Positions 11,192 to 22,376 of a stretch of 64,000 nt of DNA are shown piece after piece (positions within the stretch are counted from its first letter, which is position 1; the number at the start of each line of letters is the position of its first letter). The notes beneath the pieces are model-generated. The model searched no databases and was not told the origin of the DNA. It saw nothing but the letters and a program-made list of their open reading frames with translations. Made by a program: the position numbers and the translations under genes. Location: NCBI GenBank assembly GCA_007449985.2, contig VIIQ02000035.1, positions 62,001 through 126,000 on the forward strand. The letters are read 5' to 3'. Source of the stretch: Desmodesmus armatus. Lineage: Eukaryota; Chlorophyta; Chlorophyceae; Sphaeropleales; Scenedesmaceae.

Positions 11192-14100
11192 ATGGCAGTG
11201 CTTACAGACCTGCCCCCAGATGCTCTACTGTGTCTTTTCAGCCGCATCGTAGCCACAGCAAACACTGGACACCTGCTGCGTCTGGCGCTGGTGAGTAAAC
11301 ACTTGCCACCCGCAACTGTACAGTTCTGTCACCAGAATAAACAGCAGCATGTTGACAGCCTCTCTGTACTATCGATGCATGGCAATGACTTCACCTGATG
11401 GGGCTGATGTGCAGGTTTGCAAGCAGTTTCTAGAGCTGGTGGCTCATGCAGACTGGTTCTGGCAGCAGCAGAGTTCTGCTCTGGGCTGGATCAGGTGAAT
11501 ACAGCAGCATGCATACCGTCCTCACGTGAGGACGGTACGTGCACGTACATGACTGGCATGGCACCTGGTGTTTGTGCATGCCACAGACACTTGGGTGATC
11601 ATTTCACAGCAATGACAGAACCGTGCGTACTCACCCACCCCTCTTCCTCCAAATCTGGGTGGGCCGTGCAAGTCATGCTGCCATGCAATGACAGTCAACA
11701 CTATGTACACTTGCAGCTGCCTAGTCCATATGCACGAGAGTGCACCCCTGGTCACAGGACTGCATCCAAACATGATACCCCATCTGCTGTCTGGCACTTG
11801 GGCCCCTTGCTGCTGTTGCAGAACTGGGTTTGAGCACCCGCCTCCTGCGGAGCCGCCAGTCTCAACGTGCCACCACCACCCTGTCATCACTGTCAACTTT
11901 GGTGCCCCCTCCAGCAGCAGCACCTGCAATGCAGCAGAACATGCAGATGCGCCGGCAGCAGCATCAGCTTTGGGTGCCTTCACAACAAGCAATCATACAG
12001 AAGGAGCAACACCAGCAGCAGCAACAGCAGCAGCAGCAGCAGGCTGCCATGTGACGCGGCTGTGGTTTGAGTACTACTGCCTTCGCATGTCTTGCCGCTG
12101 GAGACTCAGGTCAGCTTGAGTGGTGTCACCGGCTGTAGCAGCCTTGCAAGCAGACAGCCTTGAGGTGCAGCTAGAGCACACAATGCGCGGCCATGGCACT
12201 TGCATCAAGTATTTTTGGTTGTGTTCATGGGCTCTGAGCCGCCACTGTGTCCTGCTGCTACTAGGGTTGAGGGTTTAGGGTGACTGTGCAGCCAGATAGC
12301 CTCGTAGACACTGACATTGCTTGCAATGCATCCAGCACGGCATGCACCATCAGATGCAGAGGCAGGGGACAAGTTTGCAGGTTGAGCAGCCAAGAATGAG
12401 GTGATCTGTGACTGGCATCCTGACATAACATGTGCTGTGCTATGCTGTGGCGCACTACCTGCAGGCTACTGGTGCGGAAGTATATACCGTTTTTGAACAT
12501 ACAGAGCAGGTTGGCCATGCAGGCAGGTGAGCGTGCATTACTACGTCATCACCTACTTTCCATGATGCCGCTGTCAGATCACTCAGCTTATTGCATTGTA
12601 GTTGCTGCAGCATGCTGCTTGGTGCTGGCAGCTCTTGCCTCAGGCCCTATGGGCTCAGTCCAGACGAGTGGATCTACTGCTTTGATTCCGGCACTGACAG
12701 CTCAGCGCACATGCCCAGTGCCAGGCGTGTGACAGCGGCACTTCCACTCCATCCTCAATGAACTGCTGTGCATTATTGGAAGGGTGCATTGAGGTGATGA
12801 TGTTGCACCTGTGTGTTGCACTGCTTCGACCGCTTTTTTTTATCACAGCTGCAGCAGTGAGACGAATAGTTCATCGTACACACAATTGAAAACTGGCTGT
12901 TTGTCTGCTGACTGTGCAGGTGCCAGCATACAGCAGCTGGAGGCTGTAGAGGCATCCTTGACTATGAGACTTCCATGGGAGGTGAGCGAGGTGTTGCATG
13001 TGCAAGGGTGCAGCTTGCGTCCCCTCGTGAGTTGGTACAGTGCAACATAGCACAGCACATCACAGTATAGTGTTGCATGTACAAGGTTGAAGGTTGCATT
13101 CCCTTTTGATGATGGACTGTGATGCATCCAAGCCCCGAAATGTGTGCATGTGTGTACCTGGAATGTCAGACTTCATGCTGCTAACATGTGGTCAGCAACC
13201 CCTTAGTTTGCAACTGGAGTTGTTGATCACAGAAGCGTGCCGATACAGCTGTACTGCGGGCAGCAATAAGTCAAGCATGAGACACATGCATTCCTGCAAC
13301 TGCCGCCCCAACTTGTGTAGCATGGCTTGAGGTTGAAAGTCATGTCACTGCTTTGTCAGCACGTACTGGTGTTCACTGATGTTGGCAACATCTGAGAGTG
13401 TGTTTGTTGTATGTCATCATGCTGTACAGCTGTGGGAGCTGTACCGCTTCCGTGCTGGGCAGGCTCCTGGAGCTGGTGTCAGTTTTGCTGAGTCATGCAG
13501 GTGCTTAGGTGAGCCTAGGTTGCACCATGCAATCCGCGTCACACTCCAATCAACACCTGGCAGCAGTGGTTCAGCAGCGCACAAAGTGTGTGCAGTCATT
13601 GTGAAATCAGCAACAGTGTCTGCAGCACGCCCTTCTCATGCTGCTGTCTTGCTGTGTGTTCCAAGTCTGGCCTCAACAGAACCTGATAATAGGAAGCAGC
13701 ATTGGATGTACATGTAAGCACTGCAGGTTGGCTCAGCAAAACCCGTAGTGGGACAAGGCAAACAAAAGCTGTGCTGGCTGCTGACAGCATGCACCACTGC
13801 TGGCTCGTGTTTTGTGCAGGTGTGCACGAGCCAAGTTGGGATAAAGCATATGAAAGCTGTGGCTGGCTGCTGCAGGGCTGCTGACAGCATGCACCACTGC
13901 TGCCTTCTCTGTTGTGCAGGTGTGCACGAGCTGCATGTAGCCAGCTTGCTGTGCGTTCCAATTCTGGCCTCAACAGATACTTGATGGCGGCATGTGGCAC
14001 TGGATGTACATGAAAGCACTGCAGGTTGGCTCAGCCAAAGCCAAGTTAGGATAAATCATATGAAAGCTGTGGCTGGCTGCTGACAGCATGCACCACTGCT

Positions 14101-15170
14101 GTCATCTGTGTTGTGCAGGTGTGCATGAGCTGCATGTAGCCAGCTTCACTGCCTCCTCACAGCCATCGCTTTCCCCAGAAGGCCCTGCAACACAGCAGCA
14201 GCAGCTCGCAGCGGTTGAAGCCCAACTGCCAGCGCTGTCATGCCAACCGCCACACTGCCAGCACAACATCAGCAGCTGCCAGCACGGCCAGCACAATCCT
14301 GGCTCCGCTGCTGCCATGCAAATCTCCTGCAGTGCTGGCCAGCAGGCGGCCCATGCAGGGGGCCTCTGGGATCCCAGCACAGAGCAGATGCCTCATGATC
14401 AGCCACTGATGCAGCACCCTAGCACCATGGCTAGCAGGACTGACAGCACCAACAGTCGACCTGCGGGTCAGCATGGCAGCAGCGGCAGCTGCCAGCTAGT
14501 CAATACTGCTGGCGCAGAACGGGATGTGCATGGGGTTGTCTTTCTGTCCAACACCATGGGCTCTCTGCAGTATGTTGTGTCACAAGACTCCTCGGTCTAC
14601 TTGAAGCGGGGTGCGCTCTTGGGCACAGTAGATGCAGCTTTCTACTTGTTATGTCAGCAGCTGAGCAGCATGACATGCCACATGCCAGCTATGTATTGCA
14701 AGCATGCCTGGCAGCCTTGATAGTGGTGGAAAGCATGCATGGATGTCATGCCCTGCAGCATGCACAGACCCTGCCATCGGCACTAGTACCATACAGTACG
14801 TCAAGGCGCTAGTCACTAGCTGAGTGCACATCATGGTGGCTGCTGGGGGATTCTGCAAGCCTGCAGCTAGTGGCCGCTTGTGCTGACCGTGCTTGCTGGC
14901 TGGCTGGCTACGCACATCTACACGGTAGCCTGCATTTAGTCAGGAATGGGGTTTGCGCATACCAGCAATGATCTTACTGGCCATGTTTGACATCGCATGC
15001 TGCGGGGTTTGTGCCCAATGCCAGCAAGCACATGTGCACCTCCGCCTGAAGTACTGTTGTGAACCGTCCTGTTCTTGCTGTCCCCCTGCTCTGCTCCCTC
15101 TGCTGCAGGCTTCACAACTCGGCGCGTTGCCAGCAACCTCACAGGATTCATGCAGCACCTGCTGGCCTGA
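11192..15170 (+). CDS. F-box protein with SUKH (SMI1/KNR4) domain, SKIP16-like
   Basis: Likely substrate adaptor of an SCF ubiquitin ligase. Exons: 11192-11290, 11415-11494, 11822-12109, possible 17-nt micro-exon 12510-12526, 12920-12981, 13430-13508, 14119-14610, 15109-15170. With the micro-exon the phases close to 392 aa; without it one junction is out of frame. The F-box runs across exons 1-2: LPPDALLCLFSRIV, LLRLAL|VCKQFLEL and WFWQQQSSALGW. A Gln/Ala-rich linker leads to WFEYYCLRM. The SUKH domain follows: IQQLEAVEASLTMRLPWE, LWELYRFRAGQAPGAGVSF and GVVFLSNTMGSLQYVV, ending NLTGFMQHLLA. Plant SKIP16 proteins carry a C-terminal ApaG domain; here a stop follows the SUKH part and I see no ApaG in the next 900 bp. 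TGTAA at 15492 could be the poly(A) signal. Family call fairly sure; exons 3 and 4 less so. Confidence 0.75.
11514..11537. repeat. 24-bp perfect palindrome in F-box/SUKH intron 2
   Basis: The 12-base half site TACCGTCCTCAC is followed immediately by its exact reverse complement, 20 bp after the exon-2 donor. With no loop it could be a symmetric protein-binding site or a cruciform; function unknown. Confidence 0.7.
13665..14160 (+). repeat. Tandem copies of the exon-7 acceptor region
   Basis: The block CTGACAGCATGCACCACTGC followed by a pyrimidine-rich tract, TTGTGCAG and an exon-like start (GTGTGCAYGAGC) occurs at about 13781, 13881 and 14080. Intervening blocks (CTGGCCTCAACAGA, GGATGTACATG, GCAGGTTGGCTCAGC) are duplicated at about 13670-13740 and 13965-14035. 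Only the last copy (acceptor before 14119) runs on in frame into exon 7. The first diverges after CACGAGC, the second after GCCAGCTT. Confidence 0.85.
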
Positions 15171-15491
15171 TGTTGCAGAACCGTGAAGTTGTGTTCAGCA
15201 GGATGTCGACAGTTCCTGCGCTACAGCTATAACCAACTAGCTAGCCCAACAGCCACAGTTTGAATCAGAGCAGCAGCATGCAGGGGTTTTTCTGCACAGG
15301 CGGCCCGGGTTGTCAACAGCTTGAGCGCGCTGCTTGGCAAGAGCAATAGCAGTTGCTGGCCAGCGGTTTGTGAGGGGCTTGGCAGCAGTGCTCGGCAGCA
15401 CTGCAGGCTTAGCAGGCAGCGGCTGTGAAGAGCAGCAGGGTGTCACATGCCAGGTTCTGTGGCTTGTTTTTCTGAAAGGTTGGATGGATTT

Positions 15492-15496
15492 TGTAA
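15492..15496 (+). terminator. Candidate TGTAA poly(A) signal
   Basis: TGTAA, the usual poly(A) motif of chlamydomonadalean algae, 322 bp after the F-box/SUKH stop codon. The motif is short, so the call rests on position only. Confidence 0.35.
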
Positions 15497-15934
15497 TTGA
15501 AAGTGTACAATTCCTGAGGTCAAGGGTGAAAGTTGATGCTGGATGTGACATTCATCATGTCCAAAGCTTCACAGGCTCAATTGGCTTGGGTCAGGTTTCC
15601 ACTGAGTGGCAAAGTCATATATGTCCTGGATGTTACCTCCAACAACAACAACACCTGTCCCTGCATGCCTCAAAGTGAGGTGCCCATGCTCTGCTGGCCA
15701 CAAAAATGCAGCAGTTTGGGTGCTGCTTGCTAGCAACAACTGCAGCCGCTGCATGTTGCACTGGCAACATGGACAGCAGCTGCTACGAGAGCAATGCATT
15801 GTATCCTGCAGCACCATGCTTGTTCAGCTAGGCCCAAAGCAACTGCAATCTTCAACAAATTGTGAGTTTGGTGTTGGAAAATACCTGTAGCAGTGCTCCA
15901 CATGGTAGACCCTTGCAGGCTGGCCTATCCTGCA

Positions 15935-15939
15935 TTACA
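15935..15939 (-). terminator. Candidate TGTAA poly(A) signal
   Basis: TGTAA on the minus strand, 122 bp past the stop of silk-like gene 1. Confidence 0.4.
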
Positions 15940-16060
15940 GGCATGCCATCTTATCCGTGGCCTGTCACTTATTCAGTGACAAAGCTGCTGCTTCACCCAC
16001 ACAAACCAAATGTACAAGGCACTATATACACAGCGTCCAGCATCTTGCATTCTGCCACAC

Positions 16061-17565
16061 CTACTTTCCACAGCTGCTGCCGCAGCCGCTGCCGCCGCTG
16101 ACAGCCGTTGAGCTAGCTGAAGCAACAGCAGGGCCGCCGCCAGCATTCAGGGCGTTGGCCTGAGAGGATGCTGCAGCAGGACCGTTGCCGCTGAATGCTG
16201 CCGCCTTGTCTGCTGCGGCGGCAATTCCCCCAAACCCTGACTGCAGGGCGTTGGAGGCTGAGTTGGCAACAGCAGGGCCAAAGGCTGTGTTGCTGGCGGC
16301 ACTGCCTGTGGCTGATGCTGCCCCACCCCAGGCCTGTGCGTGTGAGGCTGAGTTGGCGACTGCGGGTCCAAAGGCGCTGCTGGCGATGGCGTTTGCCAGG
16401 CTGTAGGCGTCACCCTGCCAGGAGGTGGCCTTGGACAGGGCATCAGAGTAGGCCGCACCTGCAGGCCGGGGTGGTGGTGAGGGGGGGGGGGGGTTGAGGG
16501 GGCGGGAGGAAAGGGCAGACGGGAGAGCAGACGGTGTGTGTTGTCACTGATGCCAGGTCATGAGTCACAGCAGCACTCTGGCAGGGTAAGCTGGGAGACA
16601 GCGAGTGTGGGAGGGTGGGGCACTGCTTCTGTTGCTGGGCATACTGCGTGCTTGTGCTATGAGCGGTCACAAGCCCAATGTGCCACCAACGTGATGCAGC
16701 TGCTGCCGTAATCAGGGGACAAGCTGATACCGAATCAGCAGCAGTGTCAGGGCCGCCCTGCGGCAGCAGTGGTCTCACCGAATGCCTGTGCGCATGCGTC
16801 AGCGAATGACTTGGCCACTCCTGCGTTGCTGAAGGCGTTGGCAGCAGAGGAGGCGACTGCAGGGCTGGCATGTGGCTGCACAATGAATGGCTGCTGGTTG
16901 AAGCACTGCCCTCCAGCTGCCTGTGGCACAAAGAAGGGCTGGAAGCTACTAAAGGCCTGGGGCTGGGGGGCCTGGGCAATGAAGGTACACTGCAGGGCAC
17001 CCCCCACAGGCACCACGCTCTGGGGGCACCTCAGGCTGCAGTCCAGGGGGACCCCAGCCAGCCCCCACAGCTGCACACCGCTGCTCTGGAAGCCAAAGGG
17101 GCGGGGGCCGTTGTTGCGCAGATGGACCTGGCCCAGGACTAGGCCGTGGGCGGGGACAGCTAGGGCTTGCGCGGTGCCGATGGTGATGCCGTTGAGCCCT
17201 GAGCAGCTGGGGCCACGCCACATCAGCAGCTGGCGAGCCTGGCAGCCTAGGGACAGCAGTGCAGCGGCAGCAGCAGCAGGCATTGATGAGCTTTGAGGGT
17301 GAGTGTGTGTTTGAGGGGGGAAGAAGGCAGACTCTTTACAGGCAGTGCTGGGCCACTGTGCTGAGGCGGTGTACTGTGCAGAAGAGATAGGAGTTGCATG
17401 TCAAGAAGTTGAGACTTTGTTTTACACATTTTGCGCTGGCTGGTTGATGGCTGCAGCTGCAGCAGCTGAGCTGCATGGTAACAGGAACACTCCCCCAGCT
17501 GGCAGCTCCTCACCTGACATCAACAGGCATGCCAGCAGGCAGATTGCTGACAGAGAACGCTTCAT
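16061..17565 (-). CDS. Secreted silk-like Ala/Ser/Gly-rich protein 1
   Basis: Family not recognised by name; probably extracellular (wall or mucilage). Exon 1 (17565-17514) encodes a clean signal peptide, MKRSLSAICLLACLLMSG, ending at a phase-1 GTGAGG donor. The start of exon 2 is unresolved: an in-phase but weak acceptor lies at 17333, and the ORF runs from about 17283 to 16779. Exon 3 is 16458-16061. Exon 2 encodes a Cys-containing domain, QVHLRNNGPRPFGF to PLDCSLRCPQSVVPVGGALQ, that resembles a beta-sandwich pattern. A Gln/Phe-rich linker follows. The C-terminal half is a repetitive spidroin-like region with AFGPAVANSAS twice, SATGSAASNTAF, FGGIAAAADKAAAFSG and NALNAGGGPAVASAS, ending GSGCGSSCGK and stop. 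Ala, Ser, Asn and Gly dominate. Silk-like protein 2, 20 kb away, has the same design (signal peptide in a tiny exon, then Ala-rich repeats) without clear sequence identity in the N-terminal part. Confidence 0.7.
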
Positions 17566-18746
17566 GGTGTCAAGCTGTAGTGTGCTGGCACAAGTACTGA
17601 ATACAGTAGGTAGACGGTGCCTGGTGTGTGGTGACAGAAAGTGGCCGGATCCGGAGGTGCCGCTGGGATTTAGTTGCAAAATGCAGGTGATTGAAGGCAC
17701 AAGCGTATTAGTTGTTTGTTGAGAGATTCAAGTTGATATATAGGGGCCTCGCCTGCACATCGGATCATCAGCGCAGCCCAGCTTCTGGGACTTCTGATCA
17801 GGTTATGCGGGTGTCATCGCGGTCATCGCGGAAGGAGAGGGATGTGAGCGCAGCTCAGATGACACCTTGTGTAACCTAAACATGCTTACTGTTCGGACAT
17901 ACTCCAGCTGGCGCCAATCGGTGTAAGTCTGGTGACGGTTGTGTCAAGGTCCAGTTGACAAATCCTTCAGTTGACAAATCCTGCAGCTGCTGTGTGCACG
18001 ACGGTCAATGTGAGCCTGCGACAGAATCAGTTTTGTTGTAAAAGTAGTAGTTGAGGTTCTCGATCAATTCAAGTTCAGGCATACACAGCTGGGGTGTCTG
18101 TGTTTGACTCAAGCACTGTATCTGATAATGCTTGCCCAACTGCCGAATATCGCGACGCAGCGCCAATTGCCCAGTTCAAGACTAAAGGCAGAGCAAGGGG
18201 AGCCAAAGAGCGGATGCGGAACACGACCAAACCCTGCTCCAAACAAACTGCATCTCTTGTTGCGGTACCTGGCAGTAGAATCAGAGTACAGAGCACAACC
18301 ACTGCGTGTGCCACCCCCAAGTGTGAGCCGCCCACCCCTGCAGCAACAACCAGGCTATGGTGGGCGCTGAGAACATGCCCAACACGTTTTCAGCCAGTCG
18401 CAAGCAACAAAAACCTTTGCTTCTCAAACAACACCCTACAACACCACCCGGCAACAAAAACACAGTCCCAAGCTGGGCCTGAAGTGACACAAGTGCAGCA
18501 ACTGTACTACAGCAACTGCTTTAAAGGGAATGAAATACAACACCTCTCCTTGCTGTACAGCACATGTGCAGACAAACAATGCCTCAGCCAGCCAGATGGC
18601 TTGCAACAGCTGACACGTACATGTCTAAACACACCAGGTTGCATAGCATGTGTCCGCCTACACCTGGGTGACTGTTGCTGGCGACGGCCACGTCCCTAAG
18701 CAACAAAACCACATACACACTCTGCCAGCACACTCACGCCGCCAGG
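17566..18746. other. Intergenic; 5' flank of silk-like 1 and 3' flank of F-box/LRR copy 1
   Basis: No gene recognised. The 202-codon ORF at 18094-18699 (+) is AT-richer and domain-free. Its 3' part (from about 18380) matches 22020-22380, the 3' flank of the second F-box/LRR gene, so it is duplicated non-coding DNA and not a gene. Confidence 0.5.
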
Positions 18747-21700
18747 TCAGTGCTGTGCAGACGGGTGCAGCAGCCTGCACAGCTGCTGCACCTGACCCTG
18801 CAGCAGCTGCATCATCTGTGCCTGAGCAGCAAGCTGCCCCTGCAGATCAGCAATCTGGCCCTGATGCTGTGAGGCAACCTGCCGCTGCTCAGAAAGCTCC
18901 TCCTGCTGGGTGGCCAGCTGTTGCTGCTGGGCCGATACACGCTGCTCCAGCTCAGCAATACGCTGCTGCCGGTCTGTTGCGAGGGTCAGTGAAGTGGCCT
19001 GGCGTGCCAGCTGCTGCGCAATGCTGTGCACAGCTGCCTTTTGGCCATCAGGGTCAGCACAGCAGCGCTCCAGGAGCTGCAGCCACACGTCAGGAGGGCC
19101 GTCATCCTGCAGCGCACAGAAGCGGTGCCACAACACAGCAGAATATGTTGCTCTGCAGTGCGTCCATTCAGCTGGCTGAGAAATGTCTCCACACGCCAAG
19201 TTGGCGCCGGCAGCACTGGGCAGAACCAGCAGACACCTTTCTAGAACCAGCAGACATCCCTGCATGCCCCCCAGCACAGTTTGCACGGCTGGTTCCATGA
19301 TTTCGACGTTGCCCATGACCCCTGCAGGGCTGCCAAGATGCAAGCCTGCATGGTTGACGTTGCCCTCCAAGCTTACATGTGTCAACATCACCCTACGTAC
19401 GCAACCACAGGACAGCAAGTCTACTGCACAGTGTAGCTGCATGCAGCATATATGTTTTGGCTCACCTGCGTAGCCGCCAGCTGCCTTAGTGGGTAGCTGG
19501 GGGCGCCATGAAATCCGCCCACGCCGGTGCAACGCAGCATTGACAGGGCCGTCAGGCTGGTGAGGGGCAGGAAGGATGCCGCTGTCAGGCCTGGGCTGTC
19601 CAGAAAGGCATCGAGGCACTTGAGCTGTGTGATAGCCGCTAGGCCCTTCAAGGAATTCTCAAGGCCTGCCGTTGAACTATACGACACGTCTAAGCGGGTG
19701 AAGGCTGAAAGCTTGTGCAGCTCAGACACATGCAGGCCAGGCTGCAGGAGCATGCCCACACCTGCTTGCAGGTTGGGGCAGCAGCTGACAAGGCTACAAA
19801 GGTCTGCGGCACCCCATGCTGAGGGTTCACCTTGCTCTACAGAAAACAAACCCACAACCAGCAGCGTGAGGTGCGGCAGCTGCCGTGTGGGAGGGAACAC
19901 ATGCGGCCAGACACCTGCTGGGAATGTGGGTTCACACAGTGAAAGTTCCACCAGGGTGCTGCTGGCTGTGAGAGCTGAGTATGCAGGACCAGCCGGGGGC
20001 CAGGCATAACCCTCCAACTGCATGTCAAGCCGTGTCAAGTGCTGCAAGGATGCCATGCCGGCCAGAAACGAGCCAGGCCCTTCAGCAGGACCTGCCACCT
20101 CACACTCATAAAGCAGCAGGACCTGCAGCCCTGCTGGGAGTAAAGACCCTATCCCGCCCTCTACTGAAGAACCTAGCCACATATATGTGAGCGATGCAGG
20201 GAACACCAAACCAGGGCAACTCAAGGGGCCAACTGGAGCCTCAACAGTCAGGTACAACTTCTGCAGGCCAGTAAGGATTGTCAGTTGGAACAAGTTCTCA
20301 ACAGACAGATGTTTGACATTCAAAAAGTGAGGTGCTCCAAGGACGGAAGAGTGGCCTTTGACAGGCCTGCAATGGTGTAGGGTTCATACAAGGTGGGGGT
20401 CCTCAAATTTGCCCGCCCCACCAATTTGCCCACCCAGCTGTTTGGCGAGTACAGGCAGCCACAGGCCCTGCCCTTTTGAAGAGTGTGTATCTGTATACGT
20501 AGAAGATGATCTGTAATATCAGATAAGACCAGACACGAGGTTCATAAGAGCAGCAGCAGATGGTGATCACACACTTGGTCCGCTATGTTAGGGAGAGTCG
20601 CGAGGCGCGGAAAGAATGATACGATAACGTTTTGACATCAACAATTAATTTTTGCAACAGTTTAGGGCACACACTCCGGTCAAAATGTGTGAGTAATCAC
20701 TGCACCAGCCTTGCCCAGCAGCCTGCAAACTGCAATTGGGCACTTGTGAGTGATCCGACAGCAGGGGCAAACTGCAGGGAAGTGTTGTCAGATGGAAAGA
20801 AGCAACATCAGGGCTTGGCAGGGCACCAGCAGCTGCTGCCGCTGTGACTGTGCAGTACTGCACAGGTGCGTCAGCGTCCTTGAGGGAGGCTTTCAGAGGC
20901 CCTCAGGTGTTGATCTTAAGAGTCAAAAGTATCACAATTATTATATGGGAAATATTAGAGCCTTCAAAAGCTCGTTGTGCTGCATATTCAGGGTGGGCAA
21001 ATTTGAGGGACACTGATGATGAGCAGCAGGGCTGCTGCTGTCGCCATATCACGCTCCAAACCCAACGGATGCCCGTCAAAATGAAACTGTTTACTTTCAG
21101 AAGTATTAAGTGGTGTTTGGGTCTTTCAACCTGGTGTGCGGGACTCACAGTGTGAGATCCTAACATGTGGGCAAATTTGAGGACCCCCACCTTGTAGTCT
21201 GTTGCACAAGACACATCCAAATACTTTTGTGCACCAGGGCCGACAGGCTGTCCACCACAGCACCTGCTGGGGCATCCATGATGTCGCAGCCACACATCTC
21301 CAATCGAGTCAGCTTGGGGCAGCACTGGATCACACCTGTGTTGCCGCCTGCTGGGCCCGACTGCACATCGCACTGCTCAAGGCAAAGCCCCAACAGGTTT
21401 GAACAGGGCAGCTGCTGCACAGCCCATGGAAATTCCCTCAGCTCTAGGCGTGTCAGGTGCTTGCCATAGTGCGGCAGCCAGGCCCAGAAGCCATCTAGCT
21501 GCTCTTCCGACTGCATCCAGAATGTGTCCATCTCTGTGACCGCCAGTGCTGCTGCATGGAGCCTTTTGTTCACCAGACAGCAGCTGGTCAGTCGCTGTCT
21601 GACAGGAACATGCTGCATGACAAGCTTGAGGACTTCGTCCGGCAGGGACAAAAGGGCCGTCGGGTCGATCTGATCTGGTAGGAGTGCCAACACGTCAGAG

Positions 21701-21813
21701 AGGGCATCAAATAACGGACTGTAACTTATGTCAAGTGCTTTGCATTCCTGTTTGGCTCGACTGACGGCTACCGGGTCATCGGTCCATTCAAATCGCAAAT
21801 GACAAGCAGCCAC
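18747..21813 (-). pseudogene. F-box/LRR/coiled-coil protein, copy 1; transposon-interrupted, probably degraded
   Basis: Would be an SCF substrate adaptor. Recognisable parts, minus strand: F-box SLPDEVLKLVMQHVPVRQRL and SCCLVNKRLHAAAL (near 21650-21540); leucine-rich segments to about 21200; the transposon; leucine-rich segments resuming near 20330 (NVKHLSVENLFQL) to a GTGAGC donor at 19466; then a last exon with PPDVWLQLLERCCADPDG and a Gln-rich heptad coiled coil ending HPSAQH at 18747. Evidence of decay against copy 2: a 1-base deletion where copy 2 reads EHLTHLCVKYLSV (copy 1 reads EHLTF then stop in that frame, near 20320), an unequal length at the start of the last exon, an 806-bp insertion, and no in-frame ATG at the 5' end. 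An alternative is that the transposon lies in an intron using the CAG acceptor near 20365; the frame upstream of NVKHL stays open that way, so the gene could still make protein. Confidence 0.6.
20389..21194. mobile_element. 806-bp non-autonomous DNA transposon with perfect 26-bp TIRs and TA duplication
   Basis: The left end (20389-20414, starting CAAGGTGGGGGTCC) and right end (21169-21194, ending GGACCCCCACCTTG) are exact inverted complements over 26 bases. They are flanked by TA at 20387-20388 and 21195-21196, the target-site duplication expected of Tc1/mariner-like elements. The inner repeat GGGCAAATTTGAGG recurs as a near copy at about 20996-21009 and AATTTGCCC is repeated just inside the left end. 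No ORF resembling a transposase is present, so it is a MITE-like passenger. It sits inside F-box/LRR copy 1 and is absent from copy 2, so it arrived after the tandem duplication or was lost from copy 2. Confidence 0.88.
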
Positions 21814-22376
21814 CCCAAATCAATGCACTGCATTGCAGGAAGGTCTGACAGACCGGAGCAGCGGTGATCACAACCTGCGCATTTCCCACCAATATGCTGG
21901 GGGCCTAAGAAAAGGTCACCAGTACAGCAGGCTGGGCTGCCGCACCACACTGCCCTTCAAGGCTTGGTGAAGGCCCCCCACCTGCTCCACACCCAGGCTA
22001 TCATACCATAGTATGGGTGTGGGCTGAAAACATGCAGAGCACTGAAAAACACAACCTTGCCATCCTTGGTCGCAATAATTCAAACAAGAACCAACAGCAC
22101 CAATCAGCAACAAACAGACAGCACCAAGCTGAGCCTGGGGTGTGACAAGAACAGCAAGCCTTGAAGGGCAAGTGGACTACAGCAGCTGAACTAAAACTCC
22201 TCGCCCTGCCAGGCAGGCAATACACCTCACAGCCAGCAAGCACCAGGCAGCTGATTTTGATTCGTCTCAAAACGCCTGCTTGCAAGGCATGTAATCAACA
22301 ACACCTGGGTGACTGGTGCTGGCAACAGCCACGTCCCTAAGCAACACAACCACAGGACACTCACTCCGCTGTAAGC

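Larger units (their letters stand above)
15171..16060. other. Convergent 3' flanks
   Basis: Lies between the stop of the F-box/SUKH gene (+) and the stop of silk-like gene 1 (-). It contains candidate TGTAA poly(A) motifs for both. A 114-codon ORF (15334-15678) is opposed by another on the minus strand and has no domain I recognise. Confidence 0.4.

Noticed and set aside
12262..12285. Telomere-like GGGTTGAGGGTTTAGGG
   Set aside because: A single short imperfect occurrence in an intron; no array.
13665..14160. CRISPR-like repeat-spacer pattern
   Set aside because: Repeat units are unequal, include exon sequence and continue across the supposed spacers; this is a eukaryotic tandem duplication.
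18094..18699. 202-codon ORF as a gene
   Set aside because: Its 3' part is duplicated non-coding flank of the F-box/LRR genes.
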